Assembly (NCBI GenBank): GCA_964511625.1
Contig: CAZEJG010000001.1
Location: forward strand, 62,001 to 126,000
From: Pseudohoeflea sp964511625
Lineage (GTDB): Bacteria > Pseudomonadota > Alphaproteobacteria > Rhizobiales > Rhizobiaceae
Direction: 5' to 3'
Length of the DNA: 64,000 nucleotides
A program made the translations under genes and the position numbers. Below the pieces are notes generated by a model. The model worked only from the letters and a program-made list of their open reading frames with translations, searched no databases and was not told the origin of the DNA. This document shows, one piece after another, positions 1 to 7,198 of this stretch (its first letter is position 1; each line of letters begins with the position of its first letter).

Positions 1-1
1 G

Positions 2-148
2 CCCGGATGGAGCCATGACGGCTCGCGCATGGGGTCGGAGGCGCTGAAGGCCGACTATGTGGCCCGCAACCCCGATGCCGCCGGCACGCCGGGATTGCCG
101 GGCGTGGCACCTTCGGCAAGCCAGACCGGCATGGCGCCGGCGGAGTAG
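2..148 (+). CDS. C-terminal end of an unidentified protein (5' truncated)
   Basis: An open frame enters from the left edge and stops with TAG at 146-148, giving about 48 residues ending GMAPAE. The tail is rich in Ala, Gly and Pro and shows no domain I recognise. It converges on the minus-strand lipoprotein gene that ends 10 bp further on. Frame and position suggest the end of a real gene, but with no start and no motif this is only a weak call. Confidence 0.4.
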   Translation, partial: PGWSHDGSRMGSEALKADYVARNPDAAGTPGLPGVAPSASQTGMAPAE

Positions 149-158
149 CGCGTCGACC

Positions 159-734
159 TCAGCCGGCAGGTGCCATGGAAGCGGTGGAAGCATCGACGGC
201 TGGCGGACCCCAGGAGGACAGCGGCGCTCCGGACGAGGTTTTCACCAGCGAATCGTAGATCGCGAAGGACTGCCGCTGCGCCTCGATATCGGTGCAGCGC
301 TGGAAGATGCCGGCAATATAGTAGCGGCAGGCAGTCTGGCCGCCCGCGAGCGATCCCGTCGCCCAGTCGCGGATGATACCGTCGGCTCCGACTCGGAAAT
401 AGGCGAGCCGCAGCAACACGCTCTTGCGCTCGCCGCCGGCTAGCGAACCGAAATCCGTCGAGGAGGTGCTCGTCGCGCCGTCGCCGATGTGCCGGTAGAC
501 CATGTCGCCGTTCTCCAGGCGGTAGCTGCCGATCATCGGCCCGTAGGCGGGTTCGCCCTGTCCGGGAATCAGAGAGCCCGGCAGGCGCGAATCGGCCACC
601 TGCTGATAGGGTTTTCCCATGGCTGCCCGCATGTAGCTTCGGTTGGCCATTTCCACCACCTTTTCAGGTGGTCCGATGCAGCCAGACAGGACGGCGATCA
701 TCGCCATCAGGGCCATTCGCGATATGGTCTTCAT
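159..734 (-). CDS. Predicted lipoprotein of unknown function
   Basis: From the ATG at 734 the product has 191 residues, beginning MKTISRMALMAMIAVLSGC: a short basic N-region, a hydrophobic core and an LSGC lipobox at residues 16-19, so a lipid-anchored envelope protein is expected. A GAGGGG Shine-Dalgarno lies just upstream of this ATG, which is why it is preferred to an upstream in-frame start at 761. The mature part has a YGPMIGSYRLENGDMVYRH segment and several aromatics typical of small beta-rich periplasmic proteins, but I do not recognise the family. It stands alone, convergent with the truncated gene at the left edge. Confidence 0.7.
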   Translation of the reverse strand: MKTISRMALMAMIAVLSGCIGPPEKVVEMANRSYMRAAMGKPYQQVADSRLPGSLIPGQGEPAYGPMIGSYRLENGDMVYRHIGDGATSTSSTDFGSLAGGERKSVLLRLAYFRVGADGIIRDWATGSLAGGQTACRYYIAGIFQRCTDIEAQRQSFAIYDSLVKTSSGAPLSSWGPPAVDASTASMAPAG

Positions 735-820
735 GCAGTTTCCCCTCTTCCCCGGTTTCAATAATACGCATATCGGGGAAGCGGGAAAGCCGGTACAGAC
801 CCTGCGTACGCGTTTACGAC

Positions 821-1435
821 TTAGCCCTCCGGATCGGGAACGGTTTCGCCGGGCGCGGGTTCGCTCGACTGTTCGATCGCGATCTCGTTGCCGCCGGGAT
901 CGCTGATCGTCAGCGCCTTCCAGGCAAAACCCGTTTCCGCGTCGACCCAGTATTCCGAATGCATAGGCGTGCCGGTGTTGTAGAGCGCGTAGTCGACGCC
1001 GTAGTGATTGACCCGCCGACCGTCCAGGTCCAGCCCGTAATCGCAGGTGATGTTGGTGGCCTTTTCAGCCTGTGCGGCGAGGCCCGCTTTCGTCTCGGCC
1101 ATGACCTCGGGCGTATAGGTCTGGACCAGCGTCCAGCTCGCCCCCTTGTCGGCGGTCGTGTAGAATTTGTCCTCGGTGAAGAGCGACACCGGCGTGCCTT
1201 GCGCGTCCATGGTCAGGTGATGCTTGCCGTCGCTCAGGCCGAGATTGACCATCTCCTGCCCGCCCATCTTGGTTACGCTCCGGCTTTTGATCGGCGTGTC
1301 CCATGCGAGGTCACCCTGCATGAGCTTGCGCACCTCCGCCGCGCATTCGGCTTCGGCGGACGCCTCTGTTGCGGCGAAGCCAAGAATGGCTGCCGCCAAT
1401 GTCGAAAGTCGGGTCCAGTGGATCGGTTCGGGCAC
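821..1435 (-). CDS. Exported protein of unknown function
   Basis: I chose the GTG at 1435 because a strong GAGGAGG lies 6 nt upstream; an in-frame ATG at 1465 has a poorer site and would put ten charged residues before the signal peptide. The product (204 residues) starts with a cleavable-looking signal sequence ending near ATEASAEA. The mature protein looks like a soluble periplasmic beta-rich protein with no catalytic motif that I recognise. It lies upstream of and on the same strand as the lipoprotein gene at 159-734, about 86 bp apart, so the two may share an envelope role. Confidence 0.65.
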   Translation of the reverse strand: MPEPIHWTRLSTLAAAILGFAATEASAEAECAAEVRKLMQGDLAWDTPIKSRSVTKMGGQEMVNLGLSDGKHHLTMDAQGTPVSLFTEDKFYTTADKGASWTLVQTYTPEVMAETKAGLAAQAEKATNITCDYGLDLDGRRVNHYGVDYALYNTGTPMHSEYWVDAETGFAWKALTISDPGGNEIAIEQSSEPAPGETVPDPEG

Positions 1436-1511
1436 GCCAGCCTCCTCATCGCGTGATGAGACCATCGTGCCGTCTCAGACCGGGACGGTCAATCACGCGA
1501 TTGGGCGGGCC

Positions 1512-2939
1512 TTATTCCGCAGCGTCGGCCGCGCGCTCGGCGCCGAGCCATGCCGCGCAGTCGGCCAGCGCCCGGCGGGCCATGGCCTGCTTCTTGGCGA
1601 GCGCCTTTTCCTTGCCGCGGAACCGCCGGCCTTCGGGCTTTTCGATCGCGCCCGGATCGAGCGGCGGGAACAGGCCGAAATTGACGTTCATCGGCTGGAA
1701 GGAGCGTTTTCCCGGTTCGTCGTCGCTCACCCGGTGGCCGCCGGTGATGTGGTTGAGCAGCGCGCCGAAGGCGGTGGTGATCGGGGGCGGCGCAAGCTCT
1801 TCGCCGAGCACCTCGGCGGCGGCAAACCGGCCGGCGAGCAGGCCGATGGCGGCACTTTCGACATAGCCCTCGCAGCCGGTGATCTGGCCGGCGAAACGGA
1901 TGTCGGGCCGTGACTTGAGCCTCAACGTCGGGTCGAGCAGCACCGGCGAATTGAGATAGGTGTTGCGGTGAAGGCCGCCGAGCCGTGCGAATTCGGCATT
2001 TTCGAGCCCCGGGATCATCCGGAAGATCTCGGCCTGCGCCCCGTAGCGCAGCTTCGTCTGGAAGCCGACCATGTTGTAGAGCGTGCCGAGTGCGTTGTCC
2101 TGGCGCAGCTGGACGACAGCATAGGGCTTTTCGCCCGGTTTGTGGGCATTCGTGAGCCCCATCGGCTTCATCGGACCGTGGCGCAGCGTTTCGCGGCCGC
2201 GTTCGGCCATCACCTCGATCGGCAGACAGCCGTCGAAATAGGGCGTGCCTTCCCATTCGCGGAATTCGGTCTTGTCACCCGCAATCAGCGCATCGACGAA
2301 AGCTTCATACTGCGCTTTGTCCATCGGACAGTTGATATAATCCTTGCCCGTGCCGCCGGGGCCGACCTTGTCGTAGCGCGACTGGTACCAGCAGATCGAC
2401 ATGTCGATGGAATCGGTATGCACGATCGGCGCGATGGCGTCGAAGAAGGCCAGCGCGGTTTCGCCGGTCTGAGCCGAAATGCCCTCGGCCAGCGCCGGCG
2501 CGGTCAGCGGACCGGTCGCGATAATGGTCCGGCCCCAGTCCAGGGGTGGCAGGCCCGCCACTTCCTCGCGGCGGATCTCGACGAGCGGCAGCTCCTCTAG
2601 CGCCCTTGTCACCGCGGCGCTGAACCCGTCGCGGTCGACGGCGAGCGCGCCGCCGGCCGGCACCTGATGACTGTCGGCAGAGGACATGATCAGCGAGCCC
2701 GCAAGCCGCATCTCGGCATGGATGACGCCGACGGCATTGGTGGTTGCATCGTCGGAGCGGAAGGAGTTCGAGCAGACGAGTTCGGCGAGGCTGTCCGTCT
2801 TGTGCGCCTCGGTGGGACGCACCGGCCGCATCTCGTGGAGAATCACCGGAATGCCGCGCCGGGCGATCTGCCAGGCGGCTTCCGAACCGGCGAGTCCGCC
2901 GCCGACGACATGGATGGGAGCGATCTGGTTCTGTGTCAT
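1512..2939 (-). CDS. trmFO: Methylenetetrahydrofolate-tRNA-(uracil-54-C5)-methyltransferase
   Basis: TrmFO (formerly Gid) makes ribothymidine at position 54 of tRNA, using 5,10-methylene-THF as carbon donor and FADH2 as reductant. The 475-residue product has the N-terminal FAD-binding glycine motif VVGGGLAGSEAAW followed by the typical HEMRP segment, then the family stretch ELVCSNSFRSDD. The start is the ATG at 2939; a TTG nine bases upstream is also open. Length and sequence fit the family throughout. It is a single cytoplasmic housekeeping gene, downstream of a DUF1127 gene but separated from it by a terminator-like hairpin. Confidence 0.95.
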   Translation of the reverse strand: MTQNQIAPIHVVGGGLAGSEAAWQIARRGIPVILHEMRPVRPTEAHKTDSLAELVCSNSFRSDDATTNAVGVIHAEMRLAGSLIMSSADSHQVPAGGALAVDRDGFSAAVTRALEELPLVEIRREEVAGLPPLDWGRTIIATGPLTAPALAEGISAQTGETALAFFDAIAPIVHTDSIDMSICWYQSRYDKVGPGGTGKDYINCPMDKAQYEAFVDALIAGDKTEFREWEGTPYFDGCLPIEVMAERGRETLRHGPMKPMGLTNAHKPGEKPYAVVQLRQDNALGTLYNMVGFQTKLRYGAQAEIFRMIPGLENAEFARLGGLHRNTYLNSPVLLDPTLRLKSRPDIRFAGQITGCEGYVESAAIGLLAGRFAAAEVLGEELAPPPITTAFGALLNHITGGHRVSDDEPGKRSFQPMNVNFGLFPPLDPGAIEKPEGRRFRGKEKALAKKQAMARRALADCAAWLGAERAADAAE

Positions 2940-3029
2940 GGGCGGCAATTAGCACGCTTCGGCGTTGGCGATAAAGGCCGTTCGCGGCTGGGCGGGACGG
3001 AACGGCGCGTCACGCGGTCCCTGAAATAG

Positions 3030-3057
3030 AAAACGGCGCCACGAGGGCGCCGTTTTT
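3030..3057 (-). terminator. Rho-independent terminator after the first DUF1127 gene
   Basis: The near-perfect inverted repeat AAAACGGCGCC / GGGCGCCGTTTT has a tiny loop, with A residues on the left that become a U-tract on the minus strand. It begins about 22 bp after the stop of the DUF1127 gene at 3080-3223 and separates it from trmFO. Confidence 0.75.
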
Positions 3058-3079
3058 CACGATCCGTGCTTCGCGAGGC

Positions 3080-3223
3080 TTAGCGAGCCAGGCGGCGAGC
3101 CACGGTCGGAATGTCGAAGCGGGTCAGGCCGATATCGGCGAGAGCGTCGTTCGACAGGTTGGAGAGTTCGTTGACGGTGCGGCGGCTGCGCATCCAGGTG
3201 CGAGCGGACTGAAAGAGTTTCAT
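3080..3223 (-). CDS. DUF1127 micro-protein (copy A)
   Basis: This 47-residue basic protein reads MKLFQSARTWMRSRRTVNEL at the N-terminus and continues with LSNLSNDALADIGLTRFDI, the arginine-rich amphipathic DUF1127 pattern (a core 'LxxLsdrxLxDIGlsRxdi'). Family members are small RNA- or stress-linked proteins in Rhizobiales and Rhodobacterales; some bind RNA and influence sRNA turnover or phosphate and stress responses. An AGGATAGC Shine-Dalgarno precedes the ATG. A TTGTGCAGCGCAA box lies 79 bp upstream of the start, matching the arrangement at copy B. A terminator follows the stop. Confidence 0.85.
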   Translation of the reverse strand: MKLFQSARTWMRSRRTVNELSNLSNDALADIGLTRFDIPTVARRLAR

Positions 3224-3301
3224 GGTGCTATCCTCGGTGTTGTGTACCGGGACTTTCCCGGCGCGATGTCTATGCTCGCCATATAGGCATTTGCATGCGG
3301 A

Positions 3302-3314
3302 TTGTGCAGCGCAA
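3302..3314 (-). promoter_or_regulatory. TTGCGCTGCACAA box upstream of DUF1127 copy A
   Basis: One of three near-identical 13-mers (minus strand TTGCRCTGCACAA) in this 1 kb region. It lies 79 bp upstream of the DUF1127-A start codon. Two TGC/GCA half-sites suggest an operator or an activator site overlapping the promoter. The binding protein is unknown; TGC-N-GCA-type palindromes of this kind are reported for PhaR/AniA-type regulators, but that link is an inference. Confidence 0.5.
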
Positions 3315-3502
3315 AGAAAGAAGCCCAGCTATGCGCGCCAAGGAGGGCTCGCACACGGCAAGAGCGATGTGTGTGCAGTGGCGTTTTTTTGAGCAGAGAA
3401 ATGAGGGGAAGGTTGTTAGGACGGCGTTTACCATGCCCTTCGTGGCGGCGTGAAACTGCCCTTTGCAGGCGGTCCGGGCAGGGCGGCGAGCCATAAAAAA
3501 AA

Positions 3503-3522
3503 CGGCGCCCCAAGGGGCGCCA
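3503..3522 (-). terminator. Rho-independent terminator after the second DUF1127 gene
   Basis: GGCGCCCC AA GGGGCGCC is a perfect 8 bp stem. The run of eight A residues at about 3495-3502 becomes a U-tract on the minus strand. It lies about 46 bp downstream of the DUF1127-B stop codon. Confidence 0.75.
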
Positions 3523-3567
3523 GTTTAAAAGGATCAGTCAGTCTGTGGTCCGGCGAGCGGAACCGTC

Positions 3568-3714
3568 TTACAGGACGGAAGCGCGACGCGAGACGAACGG
3601 GATATCGGAGCGCGAGATGCCCAGATCAGAGAGTTCGCGGTCGGACATGCGCGACAGCTCGGTGACGGTTTCGCGGTACATGCGCCATTCGCGGAAGGAC
3701 TTGCGGATGTTCAT
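3568..3714 (-). CDS. DUF1127 micro-protein (copy B)
   Basis: The 48-residue product starts MNIRKSFREWRMYRETVTEL and continues with LSRMSDRELSDLGISRSDI, a textbook DUF1127 core ('LSxMsDRELxDlGISRxDI'). The GGAAAGAAGACCC upstream of the ATG contains a Shine-Dalgarno. It is a diverged paralogue of the gene at 3080-3223; both face the same way, each with its own promoter-proximal TTGCRCTGCACAA box at nearly the same distance (79 and 82 bp) and its own terminator, so they look like independent, co-regulated units. The anti-Shine-Dalgarno sRNA lies 220 bp upstream on the same strand. Confidence 0.88.
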   Translation of the reverse strand: MNIRKSFREWRMYRETVTELSRMSDRELSDLGISRSDIPFVSRRASVL

Positions 3715-3795
3715 TGGGTCTTCCTTTCTTGCAGTGTTTGGCGCCTTGTCTTCGCGCCTCTTCGATTGCCCACAATGTAAGGGGTTGGACCCTCT

Positions 3796-3808
3796 TTGTG
3801 CAGTGCAA
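3796..3808 (-). promoter_or_regulatory. TTGCACTGCACAA box upstream of DUF1127 copy B
   Basis: The second copy of the 13-mer lies 82 bp upstream of the DUF1127-B start codon. On the minus strand it is preceded by GAGTATTTT, as the third copy is preceded by GAGTATA, so the conserved block is longer than the palindrome itself. Confidence 0.55.
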
Positions 3809-3935
3809 AAATACTCAAGTCAGGCATGTGCCAGGCGCATGGCAAGTTAATCAAACCTTCGCTAACGCATGGCTTGAATTGACGGTCGGGCGGCTTGAGG
3901 CGAGGGGAGAGGCGATGCTGGAAGGACCATCCAGA

Positions 3936-4066
3936 CAAAACAACGCCCACCGGGGGAGGAGGATCCGGTGGGCGCCATTTTGCACAATTGACAACCTGGG
4001 AGGAGGAGGTGGTTGCCAATCACATCGAAACGGCAATGGGAGGAGGAGTTTGCCGTTCCGAATTTA
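3936..4066 (-). ncRNA. Anti-Shine-Dalgarno sRNA of the alpha-r14 / cuckoo type
   Basis: Three consecutive hairpins lie on the minus strand, each with a CCTCCTCCC-type loop complementary to ribosome-binding sites: stems 4029-4036/4050-4057 (perfect 8 bp), 3988-3996/4011-4019 (9 bp, one mismatch) and 3944-3953/3965-3974 (perfect 10 bp). The last is followed by TTGTTTTG, a Rho-independent terminator. Three hairpins with conserved aSD loops define the rhizobial alpha-r14 trans-sRNAs (NfeR1-like in Sinorhizobium); related cuckoo RNAs in Rhodobacter sit next to a DUF1127 gene, as here. The 5' end is uncertain: the first hairpin starts near 4057, and the transcript could begin further upstream, nearer the box at 4188-4200. 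Confidence 0.85.
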
Positions 4067-4442
4067 TGTGGATCGCGGCTGGCGGAGCGAAACCCTAGAT
4101 CCGGATGAGCCGGCTTGGTCGGGTTGTTTTTCGCTTCACGCTTCGTTCGCGTTCCGTTGAGACTGTATTTAGATCGTTTTAGGTGATTTGTGCAGTGCAA
4201 TATACTCATACGAGCCATGCGGATGATGCATATCCATGATGGCAAGCGTTCAAAAGCACATTCCTCCACCGCGTGCACGACCGTCCCGATGGCGTGAGAA
4301 CCCTCCGGAGCCGGGCGCACAACGCTTGTTCGGCGCCCAAGTGAAGAGCGTCGCACGCGCCTTCATTTTTCCTTTGAACCCTGCGGTTCGGGTGATATAG
4401 AGACGCCCGCGTTCCAAGGCGGCGGTTTAGCCCTCGCCGAGG
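4067..4442. other. Intergenic stretch upstream of the sRNA; no gene seen
   Basis: There is no convincing coding frame here. The stretch contains the third TTGCACTGCACAA box (4188-4200) and presumably the sRNA promoter on the minus strand, and the promoter of the tRNA-Leu/tig unit on the plus strand. Confidence 0.5.
4188..4200 (-). promoter_or_regulatory. TTGCACTGCACAA box upstream of the sRNA
   Basis: Identical over 13 bp to the box upstream of DUF1127-B, and preceded by the same GAGTAT element on the minus strand. It lies about 120 bp upstream of the first sRNA hairpin. Confidence 0.5.
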
Positions 4443-4527
<85 letters not shown>

Positions 4528-4705
4528 GATCGAAGATGTCCCGGCGGTCCGACGGCGCAATGCGACGGGGCCGGCCGGAGCAGGGCCGGCGGATCGCTCC
4601 GCGGGCCGGCAGACGAAAGATACCACCCGGTGTCGGAAATTCCGGTGCGGCGTCCTCAAAACGGGGTTTTGCGGATGCCGGCCCTGAGCAAGTGAAGGTT
4701 TGAAC

Positions 4706-6133
4706 ATGCAGGTCACTGAAACACTGTCCGAGGGACTGAAGCGCGAGCTGAAGATCACCGTTCCCGCCAAGGACATGGAATCGCGGATGAACGAGAAGCT
4801 GGCGGATGCCAAGGACAAGGTCCGTATCAACGGATTCCGTCCGGGCAAGGTGCCGGTCAGCCATCTCAAGAAGGTCTATGGCCGCTCGATCATGGCCGAT
4901 CTCGTCAACGAGATGATCCAGCAGAAGCCCACCGAGATCCTCTCCGAGCGCGGCGAAAAGGCTGCCACCACCCCGGAAATCTCGATGACCGAGGACGAGA
5001 AGGAAGCCGAGGAAATCCTCGCCGGCAAAGCCGATTTCGAATTCTCCATGGCCTACGAAATCATCCCGGACTTCGATCTCGCCGACATCTCCAAGATCAA
5101 GGTGACCCGCGAAGTCGTCGAGATTCCCGATGAGGAAGTCGAGGAGCAGGTGCTCCGCGTCGCCGAGAGCGCGCGTTCCTACGAGAAGAAGGACGGCAAG
5201 GCCGCCGACGGCGACAAGGTGACCCTCGACTATCTCGGCAAGCTCGACGGCGAGCCCTTTGACGGCGGCGCCGACGAGGATGCCGAACTGGTCATCGGTT
5301 CGAACCGCTTCATCCCGGGTTTCGAAGAGCAGCTCGTCGGTCTCAAGGCCGGCGACGAGAAGGTCATCACCGTCACCTTCCCGGAAGCCTACCAGGCCGC
5401 TCATCTGGCCGGCAAGGAAGCCACCTTCGACATCAAGGTCAAGGAAGTCGCTGCCCCCGGCAAGCTAGAGGTCAATGACGAAGTCGCAAAGACCCTCGGC
5501 GTGGAAAGCGCCGACAAGCTGCGGGAGATCGTCCGCGGTCAGATCGAAAGCCAGTACGGCCAGATGACCCGCCAGAAGCTGAAGCGTCAGATCCTCGACG
5601 CGCTCGACGAAGACCACAAGTTCGACACCCCGTCGAAGCTGGTCGACGCCGAGTTCGAGAACATCTGGCGTCAGATCAACCAGGAACTGAGCGACAACGG
5701 CAAGTCCTTCGAAGACGAGGACACCACCGAAGAGGCAGCCCGCGAGGACTACCGCAAGCTCGCCGAGCGCCGTGTCCGTCTCGGCCTTGTGCTGTCGCGA
5801 ATCGGTGAGGAAGCCAAGATCGAAGTCAGCGACGACGAACTGAACCGCGCTCTCTACAACCAGGTGCGCCAGTTCCCGGGCCAGGAACAGCAGATTTACG
5901 AATATTTCCAGAAGACCCCGGGTGCGGTGGCTTCGTTGCGCGCGCCGATCTTCGAGGAAAAGACCGTCGACCACATGCTGACCGTGATCGATGTCACCGA
6001 CAAGACCGTCTCCAAGGACGAACTGATGGCCGATGACGAGGACGAACTCGCAGCCGTCAAGGACGACAAGCCGGCCAAGAAGAAGGCCGCGCCGAAGAAG
6101 AAGGCCGCCAAGAAGGACGACGCAGCCGAATAA
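4706..6133 (+). CDS. tig: Trigger factor (ribosome-associated chaperone / prolyl isomerase)
   Basis: Trigger factor docks at the ribosomal exit tunnel and shields nascent chains. The 475-residue product starts MQVTETLSEGLKRELKITVP and carries the ribosome-docking signature GFRPGKVP near residues 45-52. A central FKBP-type PPIase domain follows (about 160-245, GDKVTLDYLGKLDGEPFDGG), then the helical C-terminal domain. The last 20 or so residues are a Lys/Ala-rich tail (KKKAAPKKKAAKK) and probably disordered. The ATG at 4706 follows a GAAGG element. A strong terminator directly follows the stop. Confidence 0.96.
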   Translation: MQVTETLSEGLKRELKITVPAKDMESRMNEKLADAKDKVRINGFRPGKVPVSHLKKVYGRSIMADLVNEMIQQKPTEILSERGEKAATTPEISMTEDEKEAEEILAGKADFEFSMAYEIIPDFDLADISKIKVTREVVEIPDEEVEEQVLRVAESARSYEKKDGKAADGDKVTLDYLGKLDGEPFDGGADEDAELVIGSNRFIPGFEEQLVGLKAGDEKVITVTFPEAYQAAHLAGKEATFDIKVKEVAAPGKLEVNDEVAKTLGVESADKLREIVRGQIESQYGQMTRQKLKRQILDALDEDHKFDTPSKLVDAEFENIWRQINQELSDNGKSFEDEDTTEEAAREDYRKLAERRVRLGLVLSRIGEEAKIEVSDDELNRALYNQVRQFPGQEQQIYEYFQKTPGAVASLRAPIFEEKTVDHMLTVIDVTDKTVSKDELMADDEDELAAVKDDKPAKKKAAPKKKAAKKDDAAE

Positions 6134-6159
6134 GCTGCTCCTTCCAGGTCAAAGAACAG

Positions 6160-6188
6160 AACCCCGCCGGAAACGGCGGGGTTTTTTA
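6160..6188 (+). terminator. Rho-independent terminator of tig
   Basis: AACCCCGCCG GAAA CGGCGGGGTT followed by TTTTT: a perfect stem with a GAAA tetraloop and a U-tract, starting 27 bp after the tig stop codon. Confidence 0.9.
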
Positions 6189-6211
6189 TTGTCGGCGTCC
6201 GGGGGCGGCTC

Positions 6212-7120
6212 TCAGCGGTTGGCGGCGACATGGTCGATGAAGGCGCGAAGTGGCGTCCCCATCAGCCGGCTCGAAAAATACAGGTTCGGACCGTCGAATT
6301 CCTCCCACCAGTCCTGCATGACCGGAACGAGCCGACCGGTCGCGAAGTGGGGCTCCAGCCAGTTGCCGAAGGTCTGGACAAGCCCGGCTCCCTGGATCGC
6401 AAGTTCCACGAGGGCAAGGGGACCGGCAACGCTGACGATCACGCGCGACGGAGGATCGACGATCAGTGTCTCTCCGTCCTTCTCGAACTCCCATTGGGTC
6501 AGCGCGCCGCTTGCGAAACGCCCGCGAATGCATCGATGCCCGAGGAGGTCTTCCGGATGCCGGGGGCTACCGAACCGCTCGATATAGTCTGGCGACGCCG
6601 CGAGCGCCCCATACTGCCGCCGCGGGCCGATCGGGACGGCGATCATGTCCTGCGCGAGATGTTCGCCATAGCGGATGCCTGCGTCACAGTCCGCCGCAAC
6701 GATGTCGACGAAGCGGTCGTCGACCACGATTTCGACCTGCACGTCAGGGTACTTCTCCACAAAGCTTGCTACCAGCGGCGGCAGAATGTCGACCATCACG
6801 GCACCGGGCGCATTCAGCTTCAGCCGTCCGCGTACTCCCGAACTCGAGCTCGCAGCTTCCTCGAGAGCTGCGCGCGTTTCCGCGATGAGCGGGTCCAGAC
6901 GGGCGGCCAGCGACTGGCCCGCCTCGGTCAGGCGCACGCTCCGCGTCGTGCGGGCAAAGAGAGGGACTTCCAGTTTGCCTTCGAGCCGCGAGATCGTGTC
7001 GCTGACCGTGGAAGGGGACATCCCCAGCCGCTTGGCGGCGGTGCGAAAGCCGCCGCTCGTCGCAACCGCAAGAAACACCGAGAGATCATCGAGCGAGGGG
7101 TGAAATAGATTGTTCGACAT
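6212..7120 (-). CDS. LysR-family transcriptional regulator
   Basis: The 302-residue product has an N-terminal winged HTH (residues about 6-65, LDDLSVFLAVATSGGFRTAA then SPSTVSDTISRLE) and the periplasmic-binding-protein-like effector domain of LysR regulators, with RLTEAGQSLAARLDPLIAE as linker helix. The ATG at 7120 gives the usual LysR N-terminus; the frame is open to 7156. It is divergent from the aldo-keto reductase gene at 7199, the classic layout in which the LysR protein controls its neighbour. The inducer cannot be read from sequence; if the neighbour is a pyridoxal reductase, a B6 vitamer is possible. Confidence 0.9.
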   Translation of the reverse strand: MSNNLFHPSLDDLSVFLAVATSGGFRTAAKRLGMSPSTVSDTISRLEGKLEVPLFARTTRSVRLTEAGQSLAARLDPLIAETRAALEEAASSSSGVRGRLKLNAPGAVMVDILPPLVASFVEKYPDVQVEIVVDDRFVDIVAADCDAGIRYGEHLAQDMIAVPIGPRRQYGALAASPDYIERFGSPRHPEDLLGHRCIRGRFASGALTQWEFEKDGETLIVDPPSRVIVSVAGPLALVELAIQGAGLVQTFGNWLEPHFATGRLVPVMQDWWEEFDGPNLYFSSRLMGTPLRAFIDHVAANR

Positions 7121-7198
7121 GCCGGACAATCTATTCGGAGTTGCCCGGATTATCAATGATCAGGCGAACAGCCATATTGCGGATGCAAGGAGTTTGAC

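Noticed and set aside
3944..4057. CRISPR-like or plain tandem repeat array (three GGGAGGAGG units)
   Set aside because: The repeated unit is only the loop of three different stems with unequal spacing; the structured sRNA explanation accounts for all of it.
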